Shown: positions 17,583 to 26,902, numbered from the stretch's first letter. The stretch is DNA of 64,000 bases from Haloarcula rubripromontorii (GCF_001280425.1 NZ_LIUF01000004.1:414076-478075); one strand, 5' to 3'. Numbers and translations: made by a program. Notes: generated by a model not told the origin, from the sequence alone.

Positions 17583-20500
17583 GCACAGACAAATCGATTC
17601 CGCGAGTTCCCGACGTACACGACCCACAGCCAGAGACGCCAGTCACCCGCGAGTTCGAGACCGGCACCGCCAACGACCCCGACGTGGGGACCGACGCGGA
17701 CGAACCGACGACGCTCACCGTCGACGGCCGCTCCGTCACCGTCGCCCCGGGCTCGACCATCATCGACGCCTTGCAGGACCTCGACGACGACGTGGTCAGC
17801 GTCGACCTCGGCGCGGAGGGGGTCGAAGACGACGCCGACGTGCCGGCGCTGTGTTACTACGACCGCGACGGCGACTGCAGCGACGAAATCGGCCCGCGCA
17901 GCGAGTGTCGTACCTGCATGGTCGAGACCGAGCAACACGGGCTGGTCCCGTCGTGTTCGTTCCCCGCCGAGGACGGCCTCACCGTCTCGACGGACACGCC
18001 CGACGCCGAGGAGGCCCGCAGCGTCAACCTCGACCTCGTGCTGTCGAACCACAACCTCCGGTGTACCACCTGCAACGGCAACGGCCGCTGCGAACTGCAG
18101 GACGCCGCTATCAGCGAGGGCGTCGACCATCCCCGCTACGGCGTCTTCGACGAGCGCGACCAGTACGAACCCATCGACGACACGTCCTCGTTCATCCAGA
18201 TAGACCGCAACAAGTGCATCCTCTGTAACCGCTGTGTCGACGCCTGCAACGACGTGCAGGTCGAGGGCGTCCTCCGCGTCGAGGGCCACGGCGAGGACAC
18301 CCGCATCGGCTTCCAGTCCGACGCCGAGACGATGCACGACTCGGAGTGTGTCTCCTGTGGCCACTGCGCGACGGTCTGTCCCACCGGCTCGCTGACCGAG
18401 AAGGGCATCGACGGCGCGGCGACGCTTCCGCTGCCGGGCTTTACCCAGCGAAACTCCATCGGGACGGTCATTGAACACGAGGACGCCGAGACCATCGACG
18501 ACACCACCGCCCCGAACCGCGGGTTCGAACCCGGCGACCCGAGAGCGGCGAAAGGGAAGAAAGGTCTCGCCAGGTTCGCCTCGGCGGCGAAACGCCGGGC
18601 CGGCGACATCGCCAAGGACTACGGCAGGAAGGCGTTCCTCGCCGGGGAGCACACCGCCGAGAGCATCGCGGCGAACACGATGCCCGAGGGCCGGCTGTTC
18701 GACATCGCCAGCACGGTCAGCGACTACCGCCTCTCGAAAATCGACAAGGAGGAGACGACCTGCGGGTTCTGTGCCGTCGGCTGTCGGTTCGAGATGTGGG
18801 GCAAGGACGGCGACTCGCTGGGGGTCGTCCCGGTCGACGACCCCGACGACGCGCCCGCGAACAACTTCTCGACCTGCGTGAAAGGGAAGTTCGGCCACGA
18901 GTTCGCCAACAGCAAACAGCGGGTCACCGAACCGCTCGTCCGCAACGACGAGGGCGACCTCGAACCCACGAGCTGGGACGAGGCGCTGGACCACGTCGTC
19001 GAGCGCTTCACCGAGATTCAGGACGACCACGGCATCGACTCGCTGGGCTGTCTGGCCTCGTCGAAGGGGAGCAACGAGGAGGCCTACCTCGTCCAGAAGT
19101 TCGCCCGGCAGGTGCTGGGGACGAAAAATATCGACAACTGCGCCCGGCTATGTCACTCCTCGACGGTCGCCGCGCTCCAGCAGACGCTGGGCTACGGTGC
19201 GATGACCAACCGCATCAACGAGGACATCGGCGAGGCCGACGCCTACCTCATCAGCGGGTCCAACACGACGGAGTCCCATCCGGTGCTGGCAACGCGAATC
19301 AAGCAGAACGTCCGCGACGGGGCCGACCTCGTCGTGTTCGACCCGCGGAAGGTCGGCATCGCCGAACACGCCGACCAGTACACCCGCACCAACCCCGGCT
19401 ACGACGTGGCCTGGCTCAACGGCCTCATCCGGTACATCATCGAACACGACCTCCACGACGAGGAGTTCATCGAGCGCAATACGAAGAACTTCGAGGAAGT
19501 CAGGGAGAAAGTCCAGGCGTTCACGCCGGAGAAAGTCGAAGAACTGGCGGGCGTCTCGCCCGAGGAACTCGCCTCGGCGGCCGAAACCCTCGCCGCGGCC
19601 GACAGCGTCGTCTTCGGCTGGGCGATGGGGATGACCCAGCAGAGCCACGGCACGGAGAACCTCATCGCGATGGCCGACCTCGCGCTCGTCCTGGGCCAGG
19701 TCGGCAAGCCCGGGGCCGGCCTCTCGCCGTTCCGCGGGCAGAACAACGTCCAGGGCGGCGGCGGCGACATGGGCACGCTTCCGGGGAGCCTGCCGGGCTA
19801 TCAGAACCCGGCGGACGAGGAGGTCGCTGAGAAGTTCGCCGACGCGTGGGGCGAGCGACCGCCGGAAGAACCGGGGCTCAAAGTGCCGGAGATGCTCGCC
19901 GAGGCCCACGCGGGCAACCTCCGCGGGATGTACGTCGTCGGCGAGAACCCGGCGCTGTCGGAGCCGGACATCCAGCACGCCGCCGAGGCCCTGGAAGACA
20001 TGGAGTTCCTCGTCGTTCAAGACATCTTCATGACCGAGACGGCGGAGTACGCGGACGTGGTGTTGCCCGCTGCCACCTCGCCGGAGAAACACGGCACGTT
20101 TACCAACACTGAGCGCCGCATCCAGCGGGTCCGCCCCACGTCCGAACCGCCGGGCGAGGCCCGCCAGGACTGGGAAATCACGCAGGCGCTGGCCCGTCGA
20201 CTGGGCTACGACTGGGACTACGACCACCCGCGCGAAGTGATGGACGAAATCAACTCCCTCGCGCCCATCTACGGCGGCGTCACCTACGACCGCCTGGAAT
20301 CCGGCGAGGAGCACGGCCTGCAGTGGCCCTGCTGGGACGAGGACCACGAGGGGACGCCGTACCTCTACGACTACGAGGAGGGGAACTTCAACTTCGAGGA
20401 CGGGAAGGCCCGCTTCGTCCCCGCGGACGGCGGCCACCCCGGCGAGATTCCGGACGAGGAGTACCCGCTGACGCTCACCTCCGGGCGGGTGCTGTATCAC

Positions 20501-20890
20501 TGGCACACGGGCCAGATAACGCGCCGCGTCGAGGGGCTGATGAGCCACGTCGGCGAGAGCTTCGTCGAGGTCCACCCCGAGACGGCCGAGAACCTCGGCA
20601 TCGGCGACGGGGAGTACGTCCGCGTCGAGTCCCGCCGGGGCGACATCGTCGTCAAGGCTCAGGTCACCGACCGCGTCGGTCCGGGGACGCTGTTCATCCC
20701 GATGCACTTCGCCGCCGGTGCGGTCAACAAGCTCACCGGGGAGACGTTCGACCCGACCGCCGGTATCCCGGAGTACAAGGTTTCGAGCGTCCGCGTGGAA
20801 GTGCTGGGTCCGGAGACGGACGAGACGGTGCTACGGACGCCGGACGCCGGCGGGAAACAGGTCCGGAAGCGAGGCGCTGGCGACGACTGA
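17579..20890 (+). CDS. Formate dehydrogenase alpha subunit (Mo-bisMGD, multi-FeS)
   Basis: The 1103-residue protein carries, in order, a [2Fe-2S] domain (C92, C110, C113, C126) and a NuoG-type His-Cys cluster (H158, C162, C165, C171). Two [4Fe-4S] ferredoxin motifs follow (C213-C223 and C257-C267), then a charged linker to about 385. The molybdopterin oxidoreductase domain has a [4Fe-4S] (C395, C398, C402, C433) and the Mo-ligand candidate C525 beside H526 in CARLCHSS. The molydopterin-dinucleotide-binding C-terminal domain is complete. The layout matches FdsA/NAD-linked formate dehydrogenases. No Tat leader is visible, so it is cytoplasmic. Formate is the likely substrate, though other bisMGD substrates are not excluded. 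Start ATG 17579 overlaps the NuoF-like stop. Confidence 0.9.
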   Translation: MSTDKSIPRVPDVHDPQPETPVTREFETGTANDPDVGTDADEPTTLTVDGRSVTVAPGSTIIDALQDLDDDVVSVDLGAEGVEDDADVPALCYYDRDGDCSDEIGPRSECRTCMVETEQHGLVPSCSFPAEDGLTVSTDTPDAEEARSVNLDLVLSNHNLRCTTCNGNGRCELQDAAISEGVDHPRYGVFDERDQYEPIDDTSSFIQIDRNKCILCNRCVDACNDVQVEGVLRVEGHGEDTRIGFQSDAETMHDSECVSCGHCATVCPTGSLTEKGIDGAATLPLPGFTQRNSIGTVIEHEDAETIDDTTAPNRGFEPGDPRAAKGKKGLARFASAAKRRAGDIAKDYGRKAFLAGEHTAESIAANTMPEGRLFDIASTVSDYRLSKIDKEETTCGFCAVGCRFEMWGKDGDSLGVVPVDDPDDAPANNFSTCVKGKFGHEFANSKQRVTEPLVRNDEGDLEPTSWDEALDHVVERFTEIQDDHGIDSLGCLASSKGSNEEAYLVQKFARQVLGTKNIDNCARLCHSSTVAALQQTLGYGAMTNRINEDIGEADAYLISGSNTTESHPVLATRIKQNVRDGADLVVFDPRKVGIAEHADQYTRTNPGYDVAWLNGLIRYIIEHDLHDEEFIERNTKNFEEVREKVQAFTPEKVEELAGVSPEELASAAETLAAADSVVFGWAMGMTQQSHGTENLIAMADLALVLGQVGKPGAGLSPFRGQNNVQGGGGDMGTLPGSLPGYQNPADEEVAEKFADAWGERPPEEPGLKVPEMLAEAHAGNLRGMYVVGENPALSEPDIQHAAEALEDMEFLVVQDIFMTETAEYADVVLPAATSPEKHGTFTNTERRIQRVRPTSEPPGEARQDWEITQALARRLGYDWDYDHPREVMDEINSLAPIYGGVTYDRLESGEEHGLQWPCWDEDHEGTPYLYDYEEGNFNFEDGKARFVPADGGHPGEIPDEEYPLTLTSGRVLYHWHTGQITRRVEGLMSHVGESFVEVHPETAENLGIGDGEYVRVESRRGDIVVKAQVTDRVGPGTLFIPMHFAAGAVNKLTGETFDPTAGIPEYKVSSVRVEVLGPETDETVLRTPDAGGKQVRKRGAGDD

Positions 20891-21115
20891 GCCGGCCCGG
20901 ACGGTGGGCCGCGGGTCCGCGGTCCGATTTGGGACCCCCCACACGATAGTTCCGTATTTGGCGATAGTACGACGAAATTAGGAATAGATGCCGACAGTTT
21001 TGCTTTTTGGTCTTCTGTTGGTGTTCTCTGAATCCACGTTTCGCTCTTACAAATAGAAATTAGAGAGGATAAAGAGAAATTCGCGTTCTATATTGGCAAG
21101 TTCGGCCGTCTTGGG
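20891..21115. other. AT-rich spacer between fdh and amidohydrolase stops
   Basis: After a short GC-rich part with repeated CCGCGG-like palindromes, the sequence becomes markedly A/T-rich (about 20940-21105). There is no convincing ORF. It lies between convergent genes, so it is most likely a transcription-termination region; T-runs are present on both strands. Confidence 0.4.
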
Positions 21116-21847
21116 TCAGTCCCGCGGTCCGACCGGGCGGTCTGCGATCTCGTCAAGGAGGTCGACGAGCGACTCTGTGGCCAGTTCCAGCAGCGTCTCC
21201 CCGCGTTCTGCGCTGCCCTCGCGCGGGTCGCCGACGACGCCGTTCTCGGTGAACTCGTCGGAGTCAAAGGCGAGGTTGACGCCGCTTTGCCACTCTCCCC
21301 AGCCGTCGCTGCCGCCGTCTGCGGCCTCGTCCAGTCGGTCCTCGTGGACGGTCTCCGGGTTCGTGTGCTGGAGCAGCGACGTTTCCAGCGGCCCGCCGTG
21401 GCCCATGTCAGCGCTGTGGTCACCGACTGCGTTAAACCACGTGAACGGGACGGCGAAGGCATCGTCGTGGCGGGTTATCCGCCCCGACACTTCCCGCAGC
21501 GCGTCGATGTTGCCGCCGTGGCCGTTGACCAGCACCACGTGATCCCACCCGTGGCTGGCGAGGCTCCCGACGATGTCCCGAACGTATGACCGGAACGTCG
21601 ACTCGGCGGTCCACAGCGTGCCGGTGAACGCTCGATGCTCTTCGGCCACGCCGACGGGGACTGCCGGTGCGACGACGACGGGGTCCTCGTAGCGCTCGGC
21701 CCCGCTTTCGGCGACCGTCTCGGCGTCGAGCGTGTCCGTCCCGAGCGGTGCGTGTGGCCCGTGTTGCTCCGTACTTCCGACGGGAAGAAGGGCCAAGTCC
21801 GTCTCGACATCGGCCATATCGGTCCACGTCTCCGTCTGTAAGTCCAT
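21116..21847 (-). CDS. Creatininase/creatinine amidohydrolase family protein (ArfB-like)
   Basis: The 243-residue protein has the metal-binding motifs of the creatininase fold: LLPVGSTEQHGPHAPLGTD, VNGHGGN and DMGHGGPLETS. In archaea members include ArfB, the formamide hydrolase acting on the ribosylaminopyrimidine intermediate of riboflavin and F420 synthesis, as well as MftE-like peptidases and creatininases. Haloarchaeal homologues are commonly called arfB, but sequence alone cannot separate these roles. No riboflavin gene is beside it. A TATA-like element 27 bp upstream supports ATG 21847. Confidence 0.85.
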   Translation of the reverse strand: MDLQTETWTDMADVETDLALLPVGSTEQHGPHAPLGTDTLDAETVAESGAERYEDPVVVAPAVPVGVAEEHRAFTGTLWTAESTFRSYVRDIVGSLASHGWDHVVLVNGHGGNIDALREVSGRITRHDDAFAVPFTWFNAVGDHSADMGHGGPLETSLLQHTNPETVHEDRLDEAADGGSDGWGEWQSGVNLAFDSDEFTENGVVGDPREGSAERGETLLELATESLVDLLDEIADRPVGPRD

Positions 21848-21870
21848 AGTGAAATCTCTGTACGGGACGG

Positions 21871-21879
21871 AATAAAGCC
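21871..21879 (-). promoter_or_regulatory. TATA box of creatininase-family gene
   Basis: CTTTATTCC on the minus strand is centred about 27 bp before the start at 21847. Confidence 0.55.
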
Positions 21880-21974
21880 CAGTCTCTCTTCGCCTGGTAC
21901 AGTTACCTGTTATTTATCCACATATTCGAACACACACGCACGGTCCAGACCCATCTCAAATGCGGAGAGACCGG

Positions 21975-22826
21975 TCAGTCCCCAGTCGAGGCGGAGATAG
22001 TCCGCTGTGACCAGATAAGCGATGTTCCAGCAGCCCCTCCCAGTCGAACAGTGAGAGCGACCAGCGAGAGGATGGCAGCGTACTCGATCACGCTGACCAC
22101 CAGATGTAGCTCGGGTGGGAAAGTCACTGTGACGAGAAGCGGCGGGTGATTCATCGAGGCATGGAACAGGGCGACGAGCCAGAGGTTACCCGAGAGTACG
22201 TACACGCACCCGTAAGCCAGACCCATGAGCGTCAATCCGATGAGTCTGCCTGCGAGCGCTGAGCTAACACCGTGCCCCGATGCGAGGAACCACCGCGGGA
22301 GGTGAAACAGGGCAAACAGGACCGCGGCGAGGCCGATGCCAGACAGCACCGCGCGAATAGTCGTCCCACCGACCAGCCCCGTGAATTTCTGTTGCAGGTA
22401 CGCACGGAAGAGAAATTCTTCCGGGATAGCGGTGAACAGAAGCGAACTGAAAAGCGCTGCGAGATACAGCAGCGGGTGGGCAGCGGTTCTCGACAGTGAG
22501 GCTTCGAACCCGGAGACACCACCCATCGCCAGGGCGACCGCAACGAGGTTGTACAGTCCCCAGAACGCAGCGACCACTCCGACGACAGGACCGAGTGTGC
22601 GAATAGGTGGGCACAGAGAGCGCGGTGAGACGGCCTCGATTCTGAGTGCACCAGCGGTGAGTGCAACGAGACCGACACCCCATATCATTCCCAAGATAGG
22701 CGGCGGCGATGCGCCGGGGGAGATGGTCACCAGTCCGGCGAGGACGGTAATCACAAGGAGGTACGTTGCAACGGGAATCAACGGCCCACCGCTGAATCGC
22801 GGCAGGCCAGTATCAGGGCGCAACAT
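21975..22826 (-). CDS. CPBP family intramembrane metalloprotease
   Basis: The 283-residue membrane protein has about eight helices and the CPBP/Abi (Rce1-like) motifs: EEFLFRAYLQ (EExxxR), FALFHLPRW (FxxxH) and a late FHASMNH (HxxxN). Such enzymes process prenylated or secreted peptides or mediate peptide-maturation or immunity roles; the substrate here is unknown. A TATA-like element about 28 bp upstream supports the start at 22826. Neighbours are not functionally linked, although a bacteriocin-like small ORF was looked for and not found. Confidence 0.88.
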   Translation of the reverse strand: MLRPDTGLPRFSGGPLIPVATYLLVITVLAGLVTISPGASPPPILGMIWGVGLVALTAGALRIEAVSPRSLCPPIRTLGPVVGVVAAFWGLYNLVAVALAMGGVSGFEASLSRTAAHPLLYLAALFSSLLFTAIPEEFLFRAYLQQKFTGLVGGTTIRAVLSGIGLAAVLFALFHLPRWFLASGHGVSSALAGRLIGLTLMGLAYGCVYVLSGNLWLVALFHASMNHPPLLVTVTFPPELHLVVSVIEYAAILSLVALTVRLGGAAGTSLIWSQRTISASTGD

Positions 22827-22848
22827 CAGGTCGGCATCCGATGGCCGA

Positions 22849-22859
22849 CCAAAAATTAG
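22849..22859 (-). promoter_or_regulatory. TATA-like element of CPBP protease gene
   Basis: CTAATTTTTGG on the minus strand is centred about 28 bp before the CPBP start. Confidence 0.45.
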
Positions 22860-23372
22860 CTTCTATCTCGCATTCCGATGCGAATCCGTGACGACGAGTG
22901 TCCAGTATGTGAGTGGCCCACACCCTTCAGGGCTGACGTTTAAAACTGGTTTTTAGTCTCTGATAGCTTTAGTATGCATCCGTCCAACAGCGTAAACGCC
23001 GGCGACCGCCTGAGACTGGTCCCGGCTGCCAGCGCCCTCCCCCTATCGGTTTCAGCGAATCGGAATCCATCAAATCCGGTTGTCCACACGACAACGGGTA
23101 CAGCCCGTCCACCCCGTTGTCAGTTGCGTGATTCACAGTGCGTTTGTAGTACAGGTTTGAGCCACACCACAGACCGAACATAATCATGAAACGACGAGTA
23201 CGCCGGTTAGATCGTATGAATTTTCGTCTGTTTGTTTTCACAGCCCACGTGTGCTGTGAGATGCCGCACCGAGTAGCCGAGCATTTCCGTACGGCGCTTG
23301 ATGTCATATCAGTGTTCGCTGAGAGAGCGGCGCACCATGTGGCGGCGGTAGTATCGCGACAGGTGGTCAACG
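22860..23372. other. Long intergenic region, no supported gene
   Basis: About 510 bp separate two divergent genes. Several short frames cross it on both strands, but their products are Arg/Ser/Cys-rich and not acidic, unlike genuine genes here. On the minus strand, one frame just left of the subtilase start reads like a degraded basic protein in pieces (RYYRRHMVRRSLSEH, then a stop), possibly a decayed mobile-element gene. The evidence is weak. Confidence 0.4.
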
Positions 23373-24674
23373 GTGCGTGATCGGACTGTACTGCTGCTGG
23401 CCGTCGTCGCAATCGCATCGCTCACTGGTAGCATCGCAGTACTCGCAGTGACTGGTCCGACAGACGCCCGCCCGAATGAGGACGATCTCAAATCGGTGTC
23501 GGTGTCAAACGGAACGACCGGCCAGTTCGCCGAACTCCATGCGGCCGGGATCACGGGGTCGAACGTCACGGTCGGTATTGTCGACCCAACAGGATTTGAT
23601 ACGGAGTCGAAAGCGATTGCCGGGCACGTCGCCAAGACGCGGGCCTTCGGTGCCGGTCCCGTAGACGAGACCGGCGAGGCTCATGGGACCGCGACGGCTG
23701 CCGTCGTTTCACGGACCGCACCGGACGCAGACCTGTATCTCGCTCGGGTCGACAGCGTCGACAGTTATCGGCAGGCAGTCGACTGGCTGGTCCGAGAGGA
23801 CGTCGATGTGGTCGTCGCACCTGTTTCGTTCTACGGACAGCCGGGCGATGGAACCGGACCGGTCGCTCGGAGCGCGACCCAAGCGACGGAGAGTGGATCA
23901 GTGTTCATCGCCCCAGCCGGTAATCTCGCAGAGGCCCACTGGTCAGGTCAGTACACCGTCGAAACCGTCCAGAATCGGACAGTCGCGTTTACCAACGGGA
24001 GCAGGCAGAATTACATCCGGGGTGGGACCAAAATCACGGTCTGGCTCTCGTGGGAACAGGCCCACGCAGACGAGGATTACACGGTCGAACTGTATCGAAC
24101 GAACGGCACCGACGCCCGCCTCGTCGCTCGCTCACAGCCCTACCGCGGCGACGACGTGCCAAACGAGCGAATCGTCGCTGATGTCAGGCCCGGCGACTAC
24201 TATCTCGTGATTCGCGGGCCGGCATCGCCGACTGGCGCACGGCTACGGCTCGTCTCACCGACGCACGAGCTCCAGCACACGTCTACTCGAAACAGCATCG
24301 TCGCTCCGGGGACGGCCCGCAAAGCGATTACAGTCGGGGCGTACAACAGCCGAGTCAAGCAGCTCGAACCGTTCAGTTCCCGAGGCCCGACGGTCGACGA
24401 GCGGCCCGGTGTCGACATCGTAGCACCGGACAGGAAGTTCGCCGCCGCCGCACCTGACGGGTTCGTCGGCTCTTCGGCCGCAGTCCCATACGTCGGCGGA
24501 ACCGCGGCCCTACTGCTTGAGGCAAACGAGTCGCTAACGCCCCGCGAAACAGAACGCCTCCTAGAGCGGACCGCGAGAGACGTGGGACGACCGGGACTCG
24601 ACAACGAAACCGGCCACGGGGCGGTCCGTCCAGTTCGTGCAGTCCGGACTGCACAGAACCGTACTGACGGTTAA
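23373..24674 (+). CDS. Secreted or membrane-anchored subtilisin-like (S8) protease
   Basis: The 433-residue protein has an N-terminal hydrophobic segment (VLLLAVVAIASLTGSIAVLAV, about 6-26) serving as signal or anchor. It is followed by a diverged subtilase domain. The catalytic triad is readable as D71 in VGIVDPTG, H104 in EAHGTATA and S368 in VGSSAAVPYVGG, with N184 (APAGN) as the oxyanion residue. A beta-rich insertion lies between about 190 and 300, resembling a P-domain-like module. It starts with GTG. The next gene, a membrane HTH regulator, lies 64 bp downstream on the same strand. Target is unknown. Confidence 0.85.
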   Translation: MRDRTVLLLAVVAIASLTGSIAVLAVTGPTDARPNEDDLKSVSVSNGTTGQFAELHAAGITGSNVTVGIVDPTGFDTESKAIAGHVAKTRAFGAGPVDETGEAHGTATAAVVSRTAPDADLYLARVDSVDSYRQAVDWLVREDVDVVVAPVSFYGQPGDGTGPVARSATQATESGSVFIAPAGNLAEAHWSGQYTVETVQNRTVAFTNGSRQNYIRGGTKITVWLSWEQAHADEDYTVELYRTNGTDARLVARSQPYRGDDVPNERIVADVRPGDYYLVIRGPASPTGARLRLVSPTHELQHTSTRNSIVAPGTARKAITVGAYNSRVKQLEPFSSRGPTVDERPGVDIVAPDRKFAAAAPDGFVGSSAAVPYVGGTAALLLEANESLTPRETERLLERTARDVGRPGLDNETGHGAVRPVRAVRTAQNRTDG

Positions 24675-24738
24675 ATATCGTTTTAAGCCAGCCACAGGTC
24701 TTTGGGGTGTCCCGTATCATATATCCGACAGTGACGCT

Positions 24739-25350
24739 ATGTCGAGCCTTATCGAAAGAATACAGGAACGGACCGGGACAGCCGACGAGTCACCGCGGGT
24801 ACTCGATGTTGCGGAGAACGAAACCGACGACGTACTCGATGCGCTCGCGTCGGACACCAGCCGGTCGCTGTTCCGCACGCTGTATGACGACCCCGGAACG
24901 CCGTCCGAGATAGCGGACCGATGTGACACGTCGGTTCAGAACGTCCACTACCACGTCTCGAACCTCGAAGACGCAGACCTCATCGAGCCGGTCGAAACGG
25001 TGTATTCGTCGAAGGGCAACGAGATGACCGTGTACGGTCCCGCGAGCGACCCGATTGTACTGGTCGGCGACCGCGACCTAGCGCCGCGCATCCAGCAGTC
25101 GATGAGCAATGTCGTTACGGGAATAGGACTGATCGGCTTTGCGAGTCTCTTCGTCCAGTGGGGTGCAGAAAGACTGGCAGACACAACCGCCGGAGCCGAG
25201 GTTTTAGCTCCGGCAAGTCCGCATGCAGGGCCAGTCAGTGGAACCAGCACGCTCGCATGGTTCGTTTTCGAAGTGGTCGAGCCGGGCGTGCTGTTTTTCT
25301 GTCTCTGTCTCACCGTTCTCGGTATCGCTGCGGTACTGGCTGACGAGTGA
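24739..25350 (+). CDS. ArsR-like HTH regulator with C-terminal membrane helices
   Basis: The 203-residue protein has a winged-helix domain over about residues 30-95. LASDTSRSLFRTLYDDPGTPSEIADRC precedes VQNVHYHVSNLEDADLIEP and a wing with SSKGNEMTVYGP. Two C-terminal hydrophobic helices follow (about 128-145 and 175-200). This family of haloarchaeal membrane-bound regulators is abundant but poorly characterised. It directly follows the subtilase gene on the same strand. A joint function, for example protease-dependent release or sensing of an envelope signal, is conceivable but is inference. I chose ATG 24739 because upstream sequence lacks conservation. Confidence 0.82.
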   Translation: MSSLIERIQERTGTADESPRVLDVAENETDDVLDALASDTSRSLFRTLYDDPGTPSEIADRCDTSVQNVHYHVSNLEDADLIEPVETVYSSKGNEMTVYGPASDPIVLVGDRDLAPRIQQSMSNVVTGIGLIGFASLFVQWGAERLADTTAGAEVLAPASPHAGPVSGTSTLAWFVFEVVEPGVLFFCLCLTVLGIAAVLADE

Positions 25351-25533
25351 CTCTGGACTAACTGTGTCCTAAGAAATCCACTCCCGCTGTGGTCGGCTTG
25401 AGCGCAGGGGCGCATAGCTCACCGGCACTGCTGTCAGAGTCCTCTCAGTGGGAGTGAACGTCCGATGGGAAAAGTCGACCCGAGCAGTCTCGATATCGTT
25501 TCAAAACCGGACGGGGAGACGACCGTCGCGGCG

Positions 25534-26889
25534 TCAGTTCATGATGGACCGCAAGCACAGCCCCACGCCGGCGATGGCGAGGACGCCGCCGACGGCGATA
25601 GCGCCGGCACCGATTTCGAAGTCACCGCCCTGTGACTGCTGTGCGCCCGTTTCACCGGTAACTGAATCAACCCCATCGGAAGCCGCATCCGTAGACGAGT
25701 TGGCGCCGTCGGTAACCACCAGCGTTCCGATTGCGTCGGGCTGGCCGGTCGCGTCAGTCCCACGGTACAGCGACAGGTCGTAATCGGTTGCAGCGAGTTG
25801 CGAGTCAAGAGCGACCTCTGAACCCGATTCGACCGCTACGGCGTCGGCATCCGCCGCGGTTTCGAGAGTGGGATCATCGTGTCCGGCCGCCGTAGTGTCA
25901 AAGAGGAGACTGACACGATCATCCCCGTTCCCGTCACGGAGGGTCGCATTGATCTCGTAGTTGCTGGCCGGGCTGCCAATAGAGATGGTGGCCGCGTCAG
26001 CAGTTGTGAGGACGATTGGAATCCGACCGGTGTCGCCTTGTTGAACGTTAGATACCGACTTCTCGAAGCCGAATTCGGCAGTCTCCTCGACCTCGAACTC
26101 CTCGTTTGCCGTCTCGTTTGCTTCGATGAGGAGGGTCCCGGTGGTCGGCGTGTCGTCGGTTTCTCGGCTCTCGAACACGCGGTAGGTGTACGCTGCGGGG
26201 GCAAGCGGCGACGAGAGGTCAGGCTCTGTCGCAGTGACGGTGAGCGAGTCGCCGTCGTCCGCGACACTGAGGGTCTCCGAGTCTCTGCCGGCGGCCGCAG
26301 TGTCGAAGAGAACCAGCACTTCACCGTCATCATCGTCATCACTGACAGTCGCGTTGATCTGATAATTAACCGCCTCACTGCCGACCGAGAGCGTTTTGTC
26401 GCCGCCATCACGCATCGAAATCGGAATTTCGGCTGTTCCACCCTGCGGGACCGTGACGACCTCTTCGTCCGAATCAGTCTCTGTCGGAGTCTGGATGTCC
26501 GGTACCGGGTCGGTGCAGTTGCCGTCGCACTCAGCGATGGTCTCAGTACGTTTAAACAGCGTGTCGCCGTCGACATGAGCGGACAGTTCGTAGGAGACGT
26601 TCGCCGGCAGGTCCGACAGATCGAACTGGGCGACGAACGTCCCGTTGGGTTGCACGCTGACCTGTCTCTGCATAAGGAACGGGTTCGATGCGTTGACTGA
26701 CTTGATCCGGACCGTCATCTCCGTCCCAGAGTCCAGCGTGGTCTCCCCGGTGACCACCTGTTGTTCGTCGGCGTGCAGCGGCAGGCTGTCTTCTGAGACC
26801 GTGGCTTGCTGCTCCGCAGCGGTAAGCCCCGGACCCGTCGCCGCCACGGCGATAAGCATCGCGGCCAACGCTACCGACCGAACGCTCAC
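25534..26889 (-). CDS. Secreted surface protein with two tandem beta-domains and C-terminal anchor
   Basis: The 451-residue acidic protein has a signal peptide (VALAAMLIAVAATGPGLTAAEQ), an N-terminal beta-domain, and two related repeats. Each repeat has a PQGG/QQGD-x-IPI start, an SxxxNYxINAT segment, an LLFDT-AAG-D motif and a YRxxExxxxxxxxTGTLLIE-like end. The first spans about residues 145-265, the second about 275-400. A low-complexity Ser/Asp stretch leads to a final membrane helix (GAGAIAVGGVLAIAGVGLC). This resembles BGTF/S-layer-associated proteins. A near-perfect Shine-Dalgarno immediately upstream fixes the GTG at 26889, although the frame opens further upstream. Confidence 0.82.
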   Translation of the reverse strand: MSVRSVALAAMLIAVAATGPGLTAAEQQATVSEDSLPLHADEQQVVTGETTLDSGTEMTVRIKSVNASNPFLMQRQVSVQPNGTFVAQFDLSDLPANVSYELSAHVDGDTLFKRTETIAECDGNCTDPVPDIQTPTETDSDEEVVTVPQGGTAEIPISMRDGGDKTLSVGSEAVNYQINATVSDDDDDGEVLVLFDTAAAGRDSETLSVADDGDSLTVTATEPDLSSPLAPAAYTYRVFESRETDDTPTTGTLLIEANETANEEFEVEETAEFGFEKSVSNVQQGDTGRIPIVLTTADAATISIGSPASNYEINATLRDGNGDDRVSLLFDTTAAGHDDPTLETAADADAVAVESGSEVALDSQLAATDYDLSLYRGTDATGQPDAIGTLVVTDGANSSTDAASDGVDSVTGETGAQQSQGGDFEIGAGAIAVGGVLAIAGVGLCLRSIMN

Positions 26890-26892
26890 AGA

Positions 26893-26902
26893 ATCACCTC
26901 CC
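26893..26902 (-). promoter_or_regulatory. Strong Shine-Dalgarno of surface-protein gene
   Basis: GGGAGGTGAT on the minus strand is nearly perfectly complementary to the 16S rRNA 3' end. It ends 3-4 bases before GTG 26889. Unlike most genes here, this one is leadered; a TATA-like GAGTTTAAGC lies near 27028, giving a leader of about 115 nt. Confidence 0.7.

Noticed and set aside
17396-19030. Minus-strand open frame of 544 codons
   Set aside because: Antisense to the formate dehydrogenase gene, whose plus-strand cofactor motifs are complete. Val/Arg/Asp-rich composition reflects codon complementarity.
19148-20707. Minus-strand open frame of 519 codons
   Set aside because: Another shadow of the formate dehydrogenase gene with no recognisable motif.
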